Origin: JAEXOD01 sp963663265 | GTDB taxonomy: Bacteria; Bacteroidota; Ignavibacteria; Ignavibacteriales; Melioribacteraceae | Length of the DNA stretch: 64,000 nt | NCBI GenBank assembly: GCA_963663265.2 | Contig: CAXXXM010000002.1 | Location: 1,426,001 to 1,490,000, forward strand | Direction: 5' to 3' | Shown here: in pieces, positions 41,835 through 49,350 of the stretch | How the letters are laid out: the number at the start of each line of letters is the position of its first letter | How positions within the stretch are numbered: position 1 is the first letter of the stretch | Program-made: the position numbers and the translations under genes | The notes under the pieces: generated by a model | The model's database searches: none | What the model saw: the letters and a program-made list of their open reading frames with translations, nothing else | Told to the model about the DNA's origin: nothing

Positions 41835-44450
41835 TTAAATTAAATCTTTTAATATAGATTTTAACTTTTCAATTGAATTTTCCCAATCAGCTTTTTTGTT
41901 TTTTTCGTTTTGAACCACATCAATTGGAGCTTTATCAACAAAATTGGCATTACTAAGTTTTTTATTAACACCAATTAACAATCCTTCTAAACGAGTTAAT
42001 TCTTTTTCAATTCTTGCTTTTTCAACTTCTATATCAATAATTCCTTCCAAAGGAACAAATATATCGCAACCCTTAACTACGGCACTTGCAGCACCATTGG
42101 GTTTATCAATATCCTTACCAGCCGTTAAGTTTTCAACACGGGCAAGAGATTTTATAGCGTTTATTTGGTCTTCAGAAATATTTTCAGCTTTTAATATTAC
42201 AGTTATTGGTTTTGTTATAGGCACACCCATTTCACCGCGAATATTTCTTAAAGCCGTAACAATACTTTGTACTAATTCAATATCACTTTCAGCTTGTTCA
42301 TCTAATAAAGCTTCATTAAATACCGGATATTGAGCAGTACAAATGCTTTCTCCATCTTTTCTTTCTTTTATTGCCTGCCACAATTCTTCAGTAATAAATG
42401 GCATAAATGGATTAACAAGTTTTAACATTTCTTCATATATCCAAAATGCACGAGTTAAAACTGACGAAGCCACTTCTTTATCTTGAGAATATAAACGTGG
42501 TTTTGAAAGTTCAATAAACCAATCGCAGAAATCATTCCATATAAACGAATAAATTAATTTAGATGCATTGTTAATTTCAAATTTATCTAATGCAGTATTT
42601 ACTTCTTTAATTGTTCTTTGAAGTTTTGATAAAATCCATCTATCAGAAAAATCAATATGTTTATCTTTTAGCGATTCATTAACTTCGGTTTTTTGGGCAT
42701 TCATTAATAAGTATCTGCCGGCATTCCAAATTTTATTGGCAAAGTTTCTACCTATTTCACATTTATCAACGCTGAACAACACATCTTGACCTAAAGGAGC
42801 AATATAATTAATAGTAAAGCGTAAAGCATCTGCACCATAATCTTTAATTACATCTATTGGATCGGGTGAGTTACCTAAAGATTTGCTCATTTTACGTCCC
42901 TTTTCATCACGAATAATACTTGTAAAGTACACATCTTTAAAAGGAATATCATTCATGAACTCCATACCAGCCATAATCATACGAGCAACCCAGAAAAATA
43001 TAATATCAGGACCGGTTACCAATAAATCAGTTGGATAATAGTATGCTTGTTCTTCTTTTGTTTTGAATACATCTTGTGCCCACAACCAGCTTGAAGCCCA
43101 TGTATCCAGAACATCACTTTCCTGAACATAATTTTCAACATCAGCCGGTGGTGTAGTTTCGCAATAAATTTCGCCTGTTTCTTTGTGATACCAAACAGGA
43201 ATTCTATGACCCCAGAACAACTGACGTGAGATACACCAATCTTTAATTCCAGTCATCCAATGTTCGTAGGTTTTTACCCAATGTTCAGGATGGAAATTAA
43301 CTTTACCCTGCTTAACAACTTCTAATGCAGGTTTTACTAATTCATCCATATTCATAAACCATTGTTCGGAAAGATATGGTTCAATAGCAACGTTTCCACG
43401 CTGTGAATATCCTACCTTATTAGCATAATCTTCAATTTTAACCAATAAGCCGAGTTCTTCCAATTTTTTAACTACTTTATCGCGAGCAGTATATCTATCT
43501 AAATTTCTAAATTCTTCAGGAACATTATCATTTGTTACCGCTTGAGGAGTAAAAATATTTATAACTTCTAAATTATTTCTTTTACCCATTTCATAGTCGT
43601 TAACATCGTGAGCAGGAGTAATTTTTACTACACCTGTTCCGAATTCTTTATCAACATAACTATCAGCAAAAATTGGAATTTCTCTCCCCACAATCGGAAG
43701 AATTACAGTTTTGCCAATTAAGTGTTTATATCTTTCATCTTCGGGATTAACAGCAACACCGGTATCACCAAGCATTGTTTCAGGTCGAGTAGTTGCAACA
43801 ACCAATACTTCTTCACTATCTTTTACCGGATATCTAAAATGCCAGAGTTTGCCATTTACGTTTTGAAAAATAACTTCTTCATCCGAAATAGCTGATTGAG
43901 TGGCAGGACACCAGTTAACCATTCTATGTCCTTTAAAGATATAACCTTTTTTATATAAATCTACAAATGCTTCAATAACTTTTGAATAATAATGGTCGTC
44001 CATTGTAAAACGTTCGCGTTCCCAATCGCAGCTAACACCCAATGTACGCAATTGCTCAATTATTATTCCACCATATTTTTTTTGCCATTCACGGCAGTGA
44101 CCTAAAAACTCCTCGCGAGATATATCATCCTTTTCAATACCTTTTGTTTTTAAGTATTGAACTACTTTGGATTCAGTTGCAATAGAAGCATGGTCAGTAC
44201 CCGGAACCCAACATGCATTAAATCCCATCATTCTTTTGTAACGTATGTAAATATCTTGAATGGAGTTGTTTAGAATATGTCCAAGATGCAAAATTCCTGT
44301 AATGTTTGGAGGAGGTATGACTATAGTGTATGGTTTTTTTGTTGTATCAACTTCTGAATGAAAAAGTTTATTATCTTCCCAATATTTGTACCATTTTTTT
44401 TCTACTTCACCCGGATTATATGCTTTGGGTATCTCTCTTGTTGTTTGCAT
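41835..44450 (-). CDS. valS: Valyl-tRNA synthetase
   Basis: An 871-residue class I synthetase. The HIGH motif is in PPPNITGILHLGHILNN, KMSKS in GRKMSKSLGNSPDP, the editing domain lies between, and the C-terminal arm ends in a coiled coil. A frame extension to 44540 would add 30 hydrophobic residues unlike the family; the ATG at 44450 (MQTTREIPKAYNP) is the expected start. The gene stands alone, with the CPBP protease 89 bases downstream. No T-box or leader is seen. Confidence 0.97.
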   Translation of the reverse strand: MQTTREIPKAYNPGEVEKKWYKYWEDNKLFHSEVDTTKKPYTIVIPPPNITGILHLGHILNNSIQDIYIRYKRMMGFNACWVPGTDHASIATESKVVQYLKTKGIEKDDISREEFLGHCREWQKKYGGIIIEQLRTLGVSCDWERERFTMDDHYYSKVIEAFVDLYKKGYIFKGHRMVNWCPATQSAISDEEVIFQNVNGKLWHFRYPVKDSEEVLVVATTRPETMLGDTGVAVNPEDERYKHLIGKTVILPIVGREIPIFADSYVDKEFGTGVVKITPAHDVNDYEMGKRNNLEVINIFTPQAVTNDNVPEEFRNLDRYTARDKVVKKLEELGLLVKIEDYANKVGYSQRGNVAIEPYLSEQWFMNMDELVKPALEVVKQGKVNFHPEHWVKTYEHWMTGIKDWCISRQLFWGHRIPVWYHKETGEIYCETTPPADVENYVQESDVLDTWASSWLWAQDVFKTKEEQAYYYPTDLLVTGPDIIFFWVARMIMAGMEFMNDIPFKDVYFTSIIRDEKGRKMSKSLGNSPDPIDVIKDYGADALRFTINYIAPLGQDVLFSVDKCEIGRNFANKIWNAGRYLLMNAQKTEVNESLKDKHIDFSDRWILSKLQRTIKEVNTALDKFEINNASKLIYSFIWNDFCDWFIELSKPRLYSQDKEVASSVLTRAFWIYEEMLKLVNPFMPFITEELWQAIKERKDGESICTAQYPVFNEALLDEQAESDIELVQSIVTALRNIRGEMGVPITKPITVILKAENISEDQINAIKSLARVENLTAGKDIDKPNGAASAVVKGCDIFVPLEGIIDIEVEKARIEKELTRLEGLLIGVNKKLSNANFVDKAPIDVVQNEKNKKADWENSIEKLKSILKDLI

Positions 44451-44712
44451 CTTTTTACTCAAAATAATTTTTACATAAACTTTAAATATAATAAAAATTA
44501 AGGGATTTACATAAATGATTAAAAATGCAATTACAATCATTTAAATATATTTTAATAAGATTTAATTTTCTTATTTCTTGACTAATAAATATAAAAAGTT
44601 ATATTTGCGATTAAATGAAATAGAAATTCTTCGTATTACTCTCTATTCGGTGTAGATATTGATGTTGTATTGAAATCCAATAACTCTTTATCCTTAACTA
44701 AATGAGGTTTTT

Positions 44713-45801
44713 ATGAAAAACTTACTTATACTTTTTTTTAGCTTAACATTTAGTTTTATCACCGTAACCGCACAAATCACTTTTACCGAACCAATTGTAT
44801 CGGCATTTTATGCCCCCGGAGCTACAATAACAAGTAATGAAGATACAATAATAACAACTGTTAATATTGGTGCACCTGGAGGTAATAATGAATGGGATTT
44901 TTCAATTCTCAATTCACATGTTGTAGTAATTAATACCGGAATTGATCCAAATAGCTCCCCATTTATTTCTTCATTTCCAACAACAACGCATGTTTTTGTT
45001 TCTCCAGACACACAGCCAAACGGAACAGTTGTTGACATGTATACACATCTGCAGTTTTCTCCCGATGCATTTAAAACTTTGGGCACAGTTATGCAATATG
45101 TTTATCAGACTTTTCCATTTAAAACAACAATTTCATTTGATCCATCAGAAAAAAACCTTAGTTTTCCACTAACATATGGGACTGAATGGACAAATGTTTG
45201 TACTAAAACACTAAAAAACGAGATGGGGGGAACTACCGTTTATTCATCAACCGAATACCATACAACCCATTATAAAGTTGACGCTTACGGCACTATCAAA
45301 AAACCAGGCGGGGAAATTTTACCGGCAATTAGAATCAAAGAAGATGACACATACACAACCTCGGATAAGAAAAGTACCAATAGAACAATTTCATATGATT
45401 TTATTACTCACTCCGGTTTTACCGTTTCATTTGATATAGCCGATATAAATGCACCGGATAATGGAAATATTGAAGTTGACGATTTTTTCTGGACTACTAT
45501 TAATTTGGTTGATGTAGAAGAAGAAGCTTATACTCCAACTGAGTTTAATTTATATCAGAACTATCCCAATCCTTTTAATCCAACAACAACTATAACCTAC
45601 CAATTACCAACTGCCGGAAATGTTTCGTTAAAAGTATTTGACGTGCTTGGTAAAGAAGTTGCTGTATTGGTTGATGAATATAAGAATTCTGGGAAATATT
45701 CAGTAAATTTTGATGCGGGTAATCTTTCAAGTGGAGTATATATATACACAATTAAGTCAGGTGATTTAATTAGTTCTAAAAAACTTATGTTGATGAAATA
45801 G
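44713..45801 (+). CDS. Secreted protein with T9SS C-terminal sorting domain
   Basis: A 362-residue protein: signal peptide (residues 1-20, ending TVTAQ), a beta-rich body of about 250 residues that I do not recognise, and a type A Por/T9SS sorting domain from about residue 278 (NLYQNYPNPFNPTTTITYQL, ending KKLMLMK). It would be carried across the outer membrane by the type IX system and anchored or released. A good ribosome site (GAGG) precedes the ATG. A terminator follows that nearly copies the one behind the amylase gene. The body's function is unknown. Confidence 0.88.
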   Translation: MKNLLILFFSLTFSFITVTAQITFTEPIVSAFYAPGATITSNEDTIITTVNIGAPGGNNEWDFSILNSHVVVINTGIDPNSSPFISSFPTTTHVFVSPDTQPNGTVVDMYTHLQFSPDAFKTLGTVMQYVYQTFPFKTTISFDPSEKNLSFPLTYGTEWTNVCTKTLKNEMGGTTVYSSTEYHTTHYKVDAYGTIKKPGGEILPAIRIKEDDTYTTSDKKSTNRTISYDFITHSGFTVSFDIADINAPDNGNIEVDDFFWTTINLVDVEEEAYTPTEFNLYQNYPNPFNPTTTITYQLPTAGNVSLKVFDVLGKEVAVLVDEYKNSGKYSVNFDAGNLSSGVYIYTIKSGDLISSKKLMLMK

Positions 45802-45840
45802 GACAATTTATTCTCAATTTTTAATTTTTAATTGTTGAAT

Positions 45841-45875
45841 GCCGCCCAACAAAAAAAACGTTGAGCGGCTTTTTT
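45841..45875 (+). terminator. Intrinsic terminator of the T9SS cargo gene
   Basis: GCCGCCCAAC (45841-45850) / GTTGAGCGGC (45860-45869), 9 of 10 pairs with an oligo-A loop, followed by six T. In transcript sense it is almost the same as the amylase terminator at 12732-12765, including the A-rich loop. Confidence 0.88.
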
Positions 45876-45949
45876 ATGGAAAATTTAAATGAAATAATTG
45901 TGGGGATTAGTTTTGTTTTTGTTATTAGGTCACTCCACTTGGGAGGGTG

Positions 45950-46228
45950 ATGTTTCGTTTTTCTTTATTCAACCGAGTCACATTTTATTTTGAAAAACTG
46001 TTTGAATCGGAGAAAATGTCGGAGAAAATGTCGGAGAAAACGTCGGAGAAAACGTCGGAGAAAATTTTAAAGCTTATGTTAGAAGACCAATTTATATCGA
46101 TAAATAAATTGTCTGAAATAGTTGGCGTTAGCAAAAGATCTATTGAACGAAATATTAAGAATTTACAAAATAATGGTTCCATTACACGTATAGGTTCTGC
46201 AAAAGGGGGGCATTGGAAAGTAAACTAA
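45950..46228 (+). CDS. Small winged-helix protein, possibly a gene fragment
   Basis: The ORF extends over 92 codons from the ATG at 45950, but a start at 46016 is equally possible. Residues about 25-40 come from a 12-bp tandem repeat (SEKM/SEKT), and the rest is an HTH_11-like winged helix (INKLSEIVGVSKRSIERNI, then KGGHWKVN). This SEK-rich linker plus winged helix is the usual C-terminus of AlbA_2/AAA-type ATP-binding regulators, so this may be a surviving fragment of such a gene. It converges on the response regulator gene with one base between the stops. Confidence 0.55.
   Translation: MFRFSLFNRVTFYFEKLFESEKMSEKMSEKTSEKTSEKILKLMLEDQFISINKLSEIVGVSKRSIERNIKNLQNNGSITRIGSAKGGHWKVN
46007..46066 (+). 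repeat. 12-bp tandem repeat, five units
   Basis: TCGGAGAAAATG is repeated five times with ATG, ATG, ACG, ACG and ATT as the last three bases. It is in frame and encodes SEKM/SEKT/SEKI. Each unit contains GGAG and the first two an ATG four bases later, so the repeat carries duplicated Shine-Dalgarno-like and start signals. Slipped-strand change of copy number is likely. Confidence 0.85.
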
Positions 46229-46229
46229 T

Positions 46230-46916
46230 TTACCCTACAACCAATTTAAATCCATAACCATGTACGGTAATAATTTCTATTGATGAATCTTGTTTAAGAT
46301 AAGAACGGAGCTTATTTATATAAACATCCATACTGCGGGCAGCAAAATAACTTTCGTCATTCCAGATTACTTGCAGGGCTAAGTTACGTTCTAACAGGTT
46401 GTTTTTGTGGAGGCAGAGCATTCTTAATAATTCGGCTTCTTTGCTTGTTAGTCGTTTGGTCTCTTCTTTGTTTATCAAAATTCGTTTAGAATAATCAAAC
46501 CTAAAGGTTCCTATCAAGTATTCATTTACCGTACCGGTAGTGTTATTGCCGTTAACACGCTTCATAATTGCGTTTATTCTTAAAACCAATTCTTCAGTAC
46601 TGAACGGTTTTGTTACATAATCATCAGCTCCAATTTTAAATGCATTTATTTTGTCTTCTTTTAAGGATTTTGCTGTTAAAAATATTATTGGTGTTTTTTC
46701 GTCAATTTTTCTAATTTTATTTGCTAATGTAAAACCATCTTCAACAGGCATCATAACATCTAAAAGGCATAAATCAAATTTTTCATTGTTAAATTTATTC
46801 CAGCCGCAGGCACCATTTTTTTGGAGGTCAACCTGAAAGCCGTTGTTTTCAAGTTGCTCTTTAACAAGAAGACCTAAATTTACATCATCTTCGACTAATA
46901 ATATTTTAGTTTTCAT
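46230..46916 (-). CDS. RprY-like OmpR-family response regulator
   Basis: A 228-residue regulator: a receiver domain (residues 1-120) with phospho-Asp in LCLLDVMMP, the acidic pair VEDD and Lys in DDYVTKPFS. A winged-helix DNA-binding domain follows (about 130-228), with LTSKEAELLRMLCLHKNN and ARSMDVYINKLRSYL. It overlaps the histidine kinase stop by 11 bases, so it is encoded second in its operon. Its likely DNA targets include the TTAACA repeats at 48641-48677. Confidence 0.94.
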   Translation of the reverse strand: MKTKILLVEDDVNLGLLVKEQLENNGFQVDLQKNGACGWNKFNNEKFDLCLLDVMMPVEDGFTLANKIRKIDEKTPIIFLTAKSLKEDKINAFKIGADDYVTKPFSTEELVLRINAIMKRVNGNNTTGTVNEYLIGTFRFDYSKRILINKEETKRLTSKEAELLRMLCLHKNNLLERNLALQVIWNDESYFAARSMDVYINKLRSYLKQDSSIEIITVHGYGFKLVVG

Positions 46917-48600
46917 ATTGTTTTGGTAAATAAATTGAAAATTTTGTTCCTGTTTTTAATACGCTGTTAATAACAACATAACCACCCAATGCTTTAACCG
47001 CTTTTTTAACATAACTCAATCCTATTCCATATCCTTTCCCCTTATAGATATTACCTGAAGGAATTCTATAAAACGTATCAAATATTTTATCGTAATATTT
47101 TTTATCAATCCCTATTCCGTTATCTTCAACCGTAATAGTTATTCCATTTGTATCGTCTTCAACAATTATTTCTATTTTTGGAATTTTATCACAATATTTA
47201 ATTCCATTATCAACTAAGTTGCTTATTATACTATGCAGGTGAAACGAATCTGAAAAGATCCACATAGGTGATTGGGGATTGTTTATTATTATTTGTCCGT
47301 TATTTTTATCAATAAGCATTTTATATTTTTCGACAATGTCATTTAACAAATCAGTTAAATTAATTTTTTCTATCTTTACATTAATATCCCCATTTTCAAG
47401 TTTGGCAGTTGTTAATAAATTATCAACCATAACTTTTAATCTTTTATTTTCGTCATTTATAATGTTAAGATATTTTTTAGCTTTATTTTCCTCATCAACA
47501 ACAAACGAAGACAAGACTTCATAAGCAAGTGTAATTGAAGACAATGGAGTTTTAAACTCATGAGTAATATTATTAATTAAGTCAGTTTTTATTTCATTCA
47601 CTTTCTTTTGCTTTATATATGATTTATATGTTATGTAAAATATTATTACAATTAACACAATAAGAAGAACGGACATACCCAGTATAGCCAATACAGATTT
47701 TAATTTACTAAATATTCCCCGCTCAATACTTAAGTACAGGTAAAATTTTTCCTTGATAAAACTACTGGACAGTAATTCCGCTTTGTATGGTGTATTTTTA
47801 AATGTGAGCATATTATTACTGTTGTTTGAATATATTATACTATCCTTATTATTTTCCACAACCGTATACAAATATTTTTCAGCAATCCCTTTCTTGTTCA
47901 AATTATCAGCTAATATAGAATCTAAAACTTTTTTCTTAACTCTATCTTTAAATCCTTTTTCGATACTAACAAAAATTAAATCATCAAATACTTCGTTTAA
48001 TACTTTCTCTTTTTTCTTTTTAAATGTGGTTACATTAAAATCAAAATTTAAATTTTGATTCATCGAGTCAAACAACTTTAACTTTGACTTGTTGAGAATT
48101 ATACTATTGAGTTTATTATTCTTATCAATTTGGATATTTTTCATTTTTTCAGATAAAGAATCCAAACTTTTGAAGTTAACGTTTGTAAGAGTTGTTTTAG
48201 TAATTTCATTTGTTAGTGAATCGAAATTAGTAATATTAATTTTTGTTAAAAACGAATCATTCATTGTTTTGGTACTAAATTCAAAATGGAAACCCGATTG
48301 TTTTTTACTCCTTTTATTTTTTACTCTTTTATCATTCCAGCGAATAGAATCTAACTTAACAGTTGTTGAGTTAAAAACATTATTGTTTGTTCCACTTGTA
48401 AAATACTTAACCATTTGATTTTTTGTTTCTAATTTTTCTAAATCAAGTGCAGTTGTGTTAATTGCTTCTTTTACATTTCTATTAAAACGTTCGTTTTCAA
48501 GATTAATAATACTTACTATCCAATAAATTTGAATTGTTATTAATCCTATTGCAGCTAAAGCAATTATGTATATTCTCTTAGGTAGTTTTTTTCCTTTCAT
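46906..48600 (-). CDS. RprX-like membrane sensor histidine kinase
   Basis: A 564-residue kinase. TM1 lies at about 8-30, a Lys/Asn-rich extracytoplasmic domain of about 260 residues follows, then TM2 at about 303-328, directly joined to HisKA (NITHEFKTPLSSITLAYEVL) without a recognisable HAMP. HATPase boxes are complete (LVDNGIKYC, DNGIGID, GYGIGLSYV). It is cognate with the overlapping OmpR-type regulator. The signal is unknown. It is divergent from a small secreted protein, with the phased TTAACA repeats between them. Confidence 0.92.
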   Translation of the reverse strand: MKGKKLPKRIYIIALAAIGLITIQIYWIVSIINLENERFNRNVKEAINTTALDLEKLETKNQMVKYFTSGTNNNVFNSTTVKLDSIRWNDKRVKNKRSKKQSGFHFEFSTKTMNDSFLTKINITNFDSLTNEITKTTLTNVNFKSLDSLSEKMKNIQIDKNNKLNSIILNKSKLKLFDSMNQNLNFDFNVTTFKKKKEKVLNEVFDDLIFVSIEKGFKDRVKKKVLDSILADNLNKKGIAEKYLYTVVENNKDSIIYSNNSNNMLTFKNTPYKAELLSSSFIKEKFYLYLSIERGIFSKLKSVLAILGMSVLLIVLIVIIFYITYKSYIKQKKVNEIKTDLINNITHEFKTPLSSITLAYEVLSSFVVDEENKAKKYLNIINDENKRLKVMVDNLLTTAKLENGDINVKIEKINLTDLLNDIVEKYKMLIDKNNGQIIINNPQSPMWIFSDSFHLHSIISNLVDNGIKYCDKIPKIEIIVEDDTNGITITVEDNGIGIDKKYYDKIFDTFYRIPSGNIYKGKGYGIGLSYVKKAVKALGGYVVINSVLKTGTKFSIYLPKQYEN

Positions 48601-48640
48601 GTTTCAAATTTAACTATAAAGTCTGTTTATTGCTCATAAA

Positions 48641-48677
48641 TTAACATTTTTTAACATTCCTTAACAACCTGTTAACA
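48641..48677. promoter_or_regulatory. Four helically phased TTAACA direct repeats
   Basis: TTAACA occurs at 48641, 48651, 48661 and 48672, spaced 10, 10 and 11 bases, so all lie on about the same face of the helix. They sit between the divergent starts of the sensor kinase (48600) and the secreted protein (48740). Tandem direct half-sites with about 10-11 base spacing are the standard binding mode of OmpR/PhoB-family regulators such as the one encoded next door. Confidence 0.7.
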
Positions 48678-48739
48678 TTTTTGTATCTCTTTGTTATTTA
48701 ATTTTAGCTTAAAGTTTCAACTAATTTTGGAGTATTCAA

Positions 48740-49309
48740 ATGAAAAAATTAATAGTTTTATTTTTAATGTTTATTGCAATAAGTACTATTTTGGGACAAA
48801 GCAAAAAAGAACTTTATAACAAATTAAAAGGGATTGAAGGAGATATAAAGTCCTTAACAATTACTACAGATAAAGGAAATGTTACATTTAAAGGTGATGA
48901 TGCAGAATATCTATTAAAAAAACTAAAATCAGCTATAAAACAAAAGTCTTTTAGAATAGTAATTCCTGAATTTGATGATGATTTTTGCGATTCAACTAAT
49001 AATATAATGATGTGGTTAGATAAAGGTAATTTTAAATTTAACTTAGATTCATTAAACAAAAAATTCAATTTTAACTTCAATTTTAATGGTACTGATTCCG
49101 GTCTTGTTACTAAAAAGATTGATATCAACATGGAAGGAAGTGATACCACTTTATGTGTTACCACAACTCAGAACGGAGAAACTACCACAAAAATTTATAC
49201 CGGTAAAGAAGCAACCGACTTTATTAAAAAACATGAAGCTGATTCAAGCGATAAAAATAAAAAGAAGAAAATAATTATAAAAGAGTTCAAGTCGAAAGAC
49301 GATGAATAA
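48740..49309 (+). CDS. Small secreted or periplasmic protein of unknown family
   Basis: A 189-residue protein with a clear signal peptide (MKKLIVLFLMFIAISTILGQ). The mature part is alternately Lys- and Asp-rich, with FNFNFNFNG in the middle and a charged tail (SSDKNKKKKIIIKEFKSKDDE). I do not recognise a family. Being divergent from the RprXY-like system with phased repeats between, it is a likely target of, or accessory sensor for, that system. A TTTTGGAG ribosome site precedes the ATG, and a strong terminator follows. Confidence 0.82.
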   Translation: MKKLIVLFLMFIAISTILGQSKKELYNKLKGIEGDIKSLTITTDKGNVTFKGDDAEYLLKKLKSAIKQKSFRIVIPEFDDDFCDSTNNIMMWLDKGNFKFNLDSLNKKFNFNFNFNGTDSGLVTKKIDINMEGSDTTLCVTTTQNGETTTKIYTGKEATDFIKKHEADSSDKNKKKKIIIKEFKSKDDE

Positions 49310-49324
49310 TTTATAGCGACTACC

Positions 49325-49350
49325 AAAAACCCGACACGTGTCGGGTTTTT
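49325..49350. terminator. Bidirectional terminator, perfect 26-bp palindrome
   Basis: AACCCGACAC / GTGTCGGGTT flanked by five A and five T forms a perfect 26-bp inverted repeat with no spacer. It lies between the convergent stops of the secreted protein (49309) and the radical SAM gene (49351), so it can serve both strands. Confidence 0.9.

Noticed and set aside
45929..45952. Hairpin near TCACTCC / GGAGGGTGA as a terminator
   Set aside because: The stem is short and imperfect and lacks a T run; it may be another REP-like element, but a single copy cannot support that.
46007..46066. 12-bp repeats considered as a CRISPR-like or iteron array
   Set aside because: The units are contiguous, in frame and without spacers; they are a coding microsatellite.
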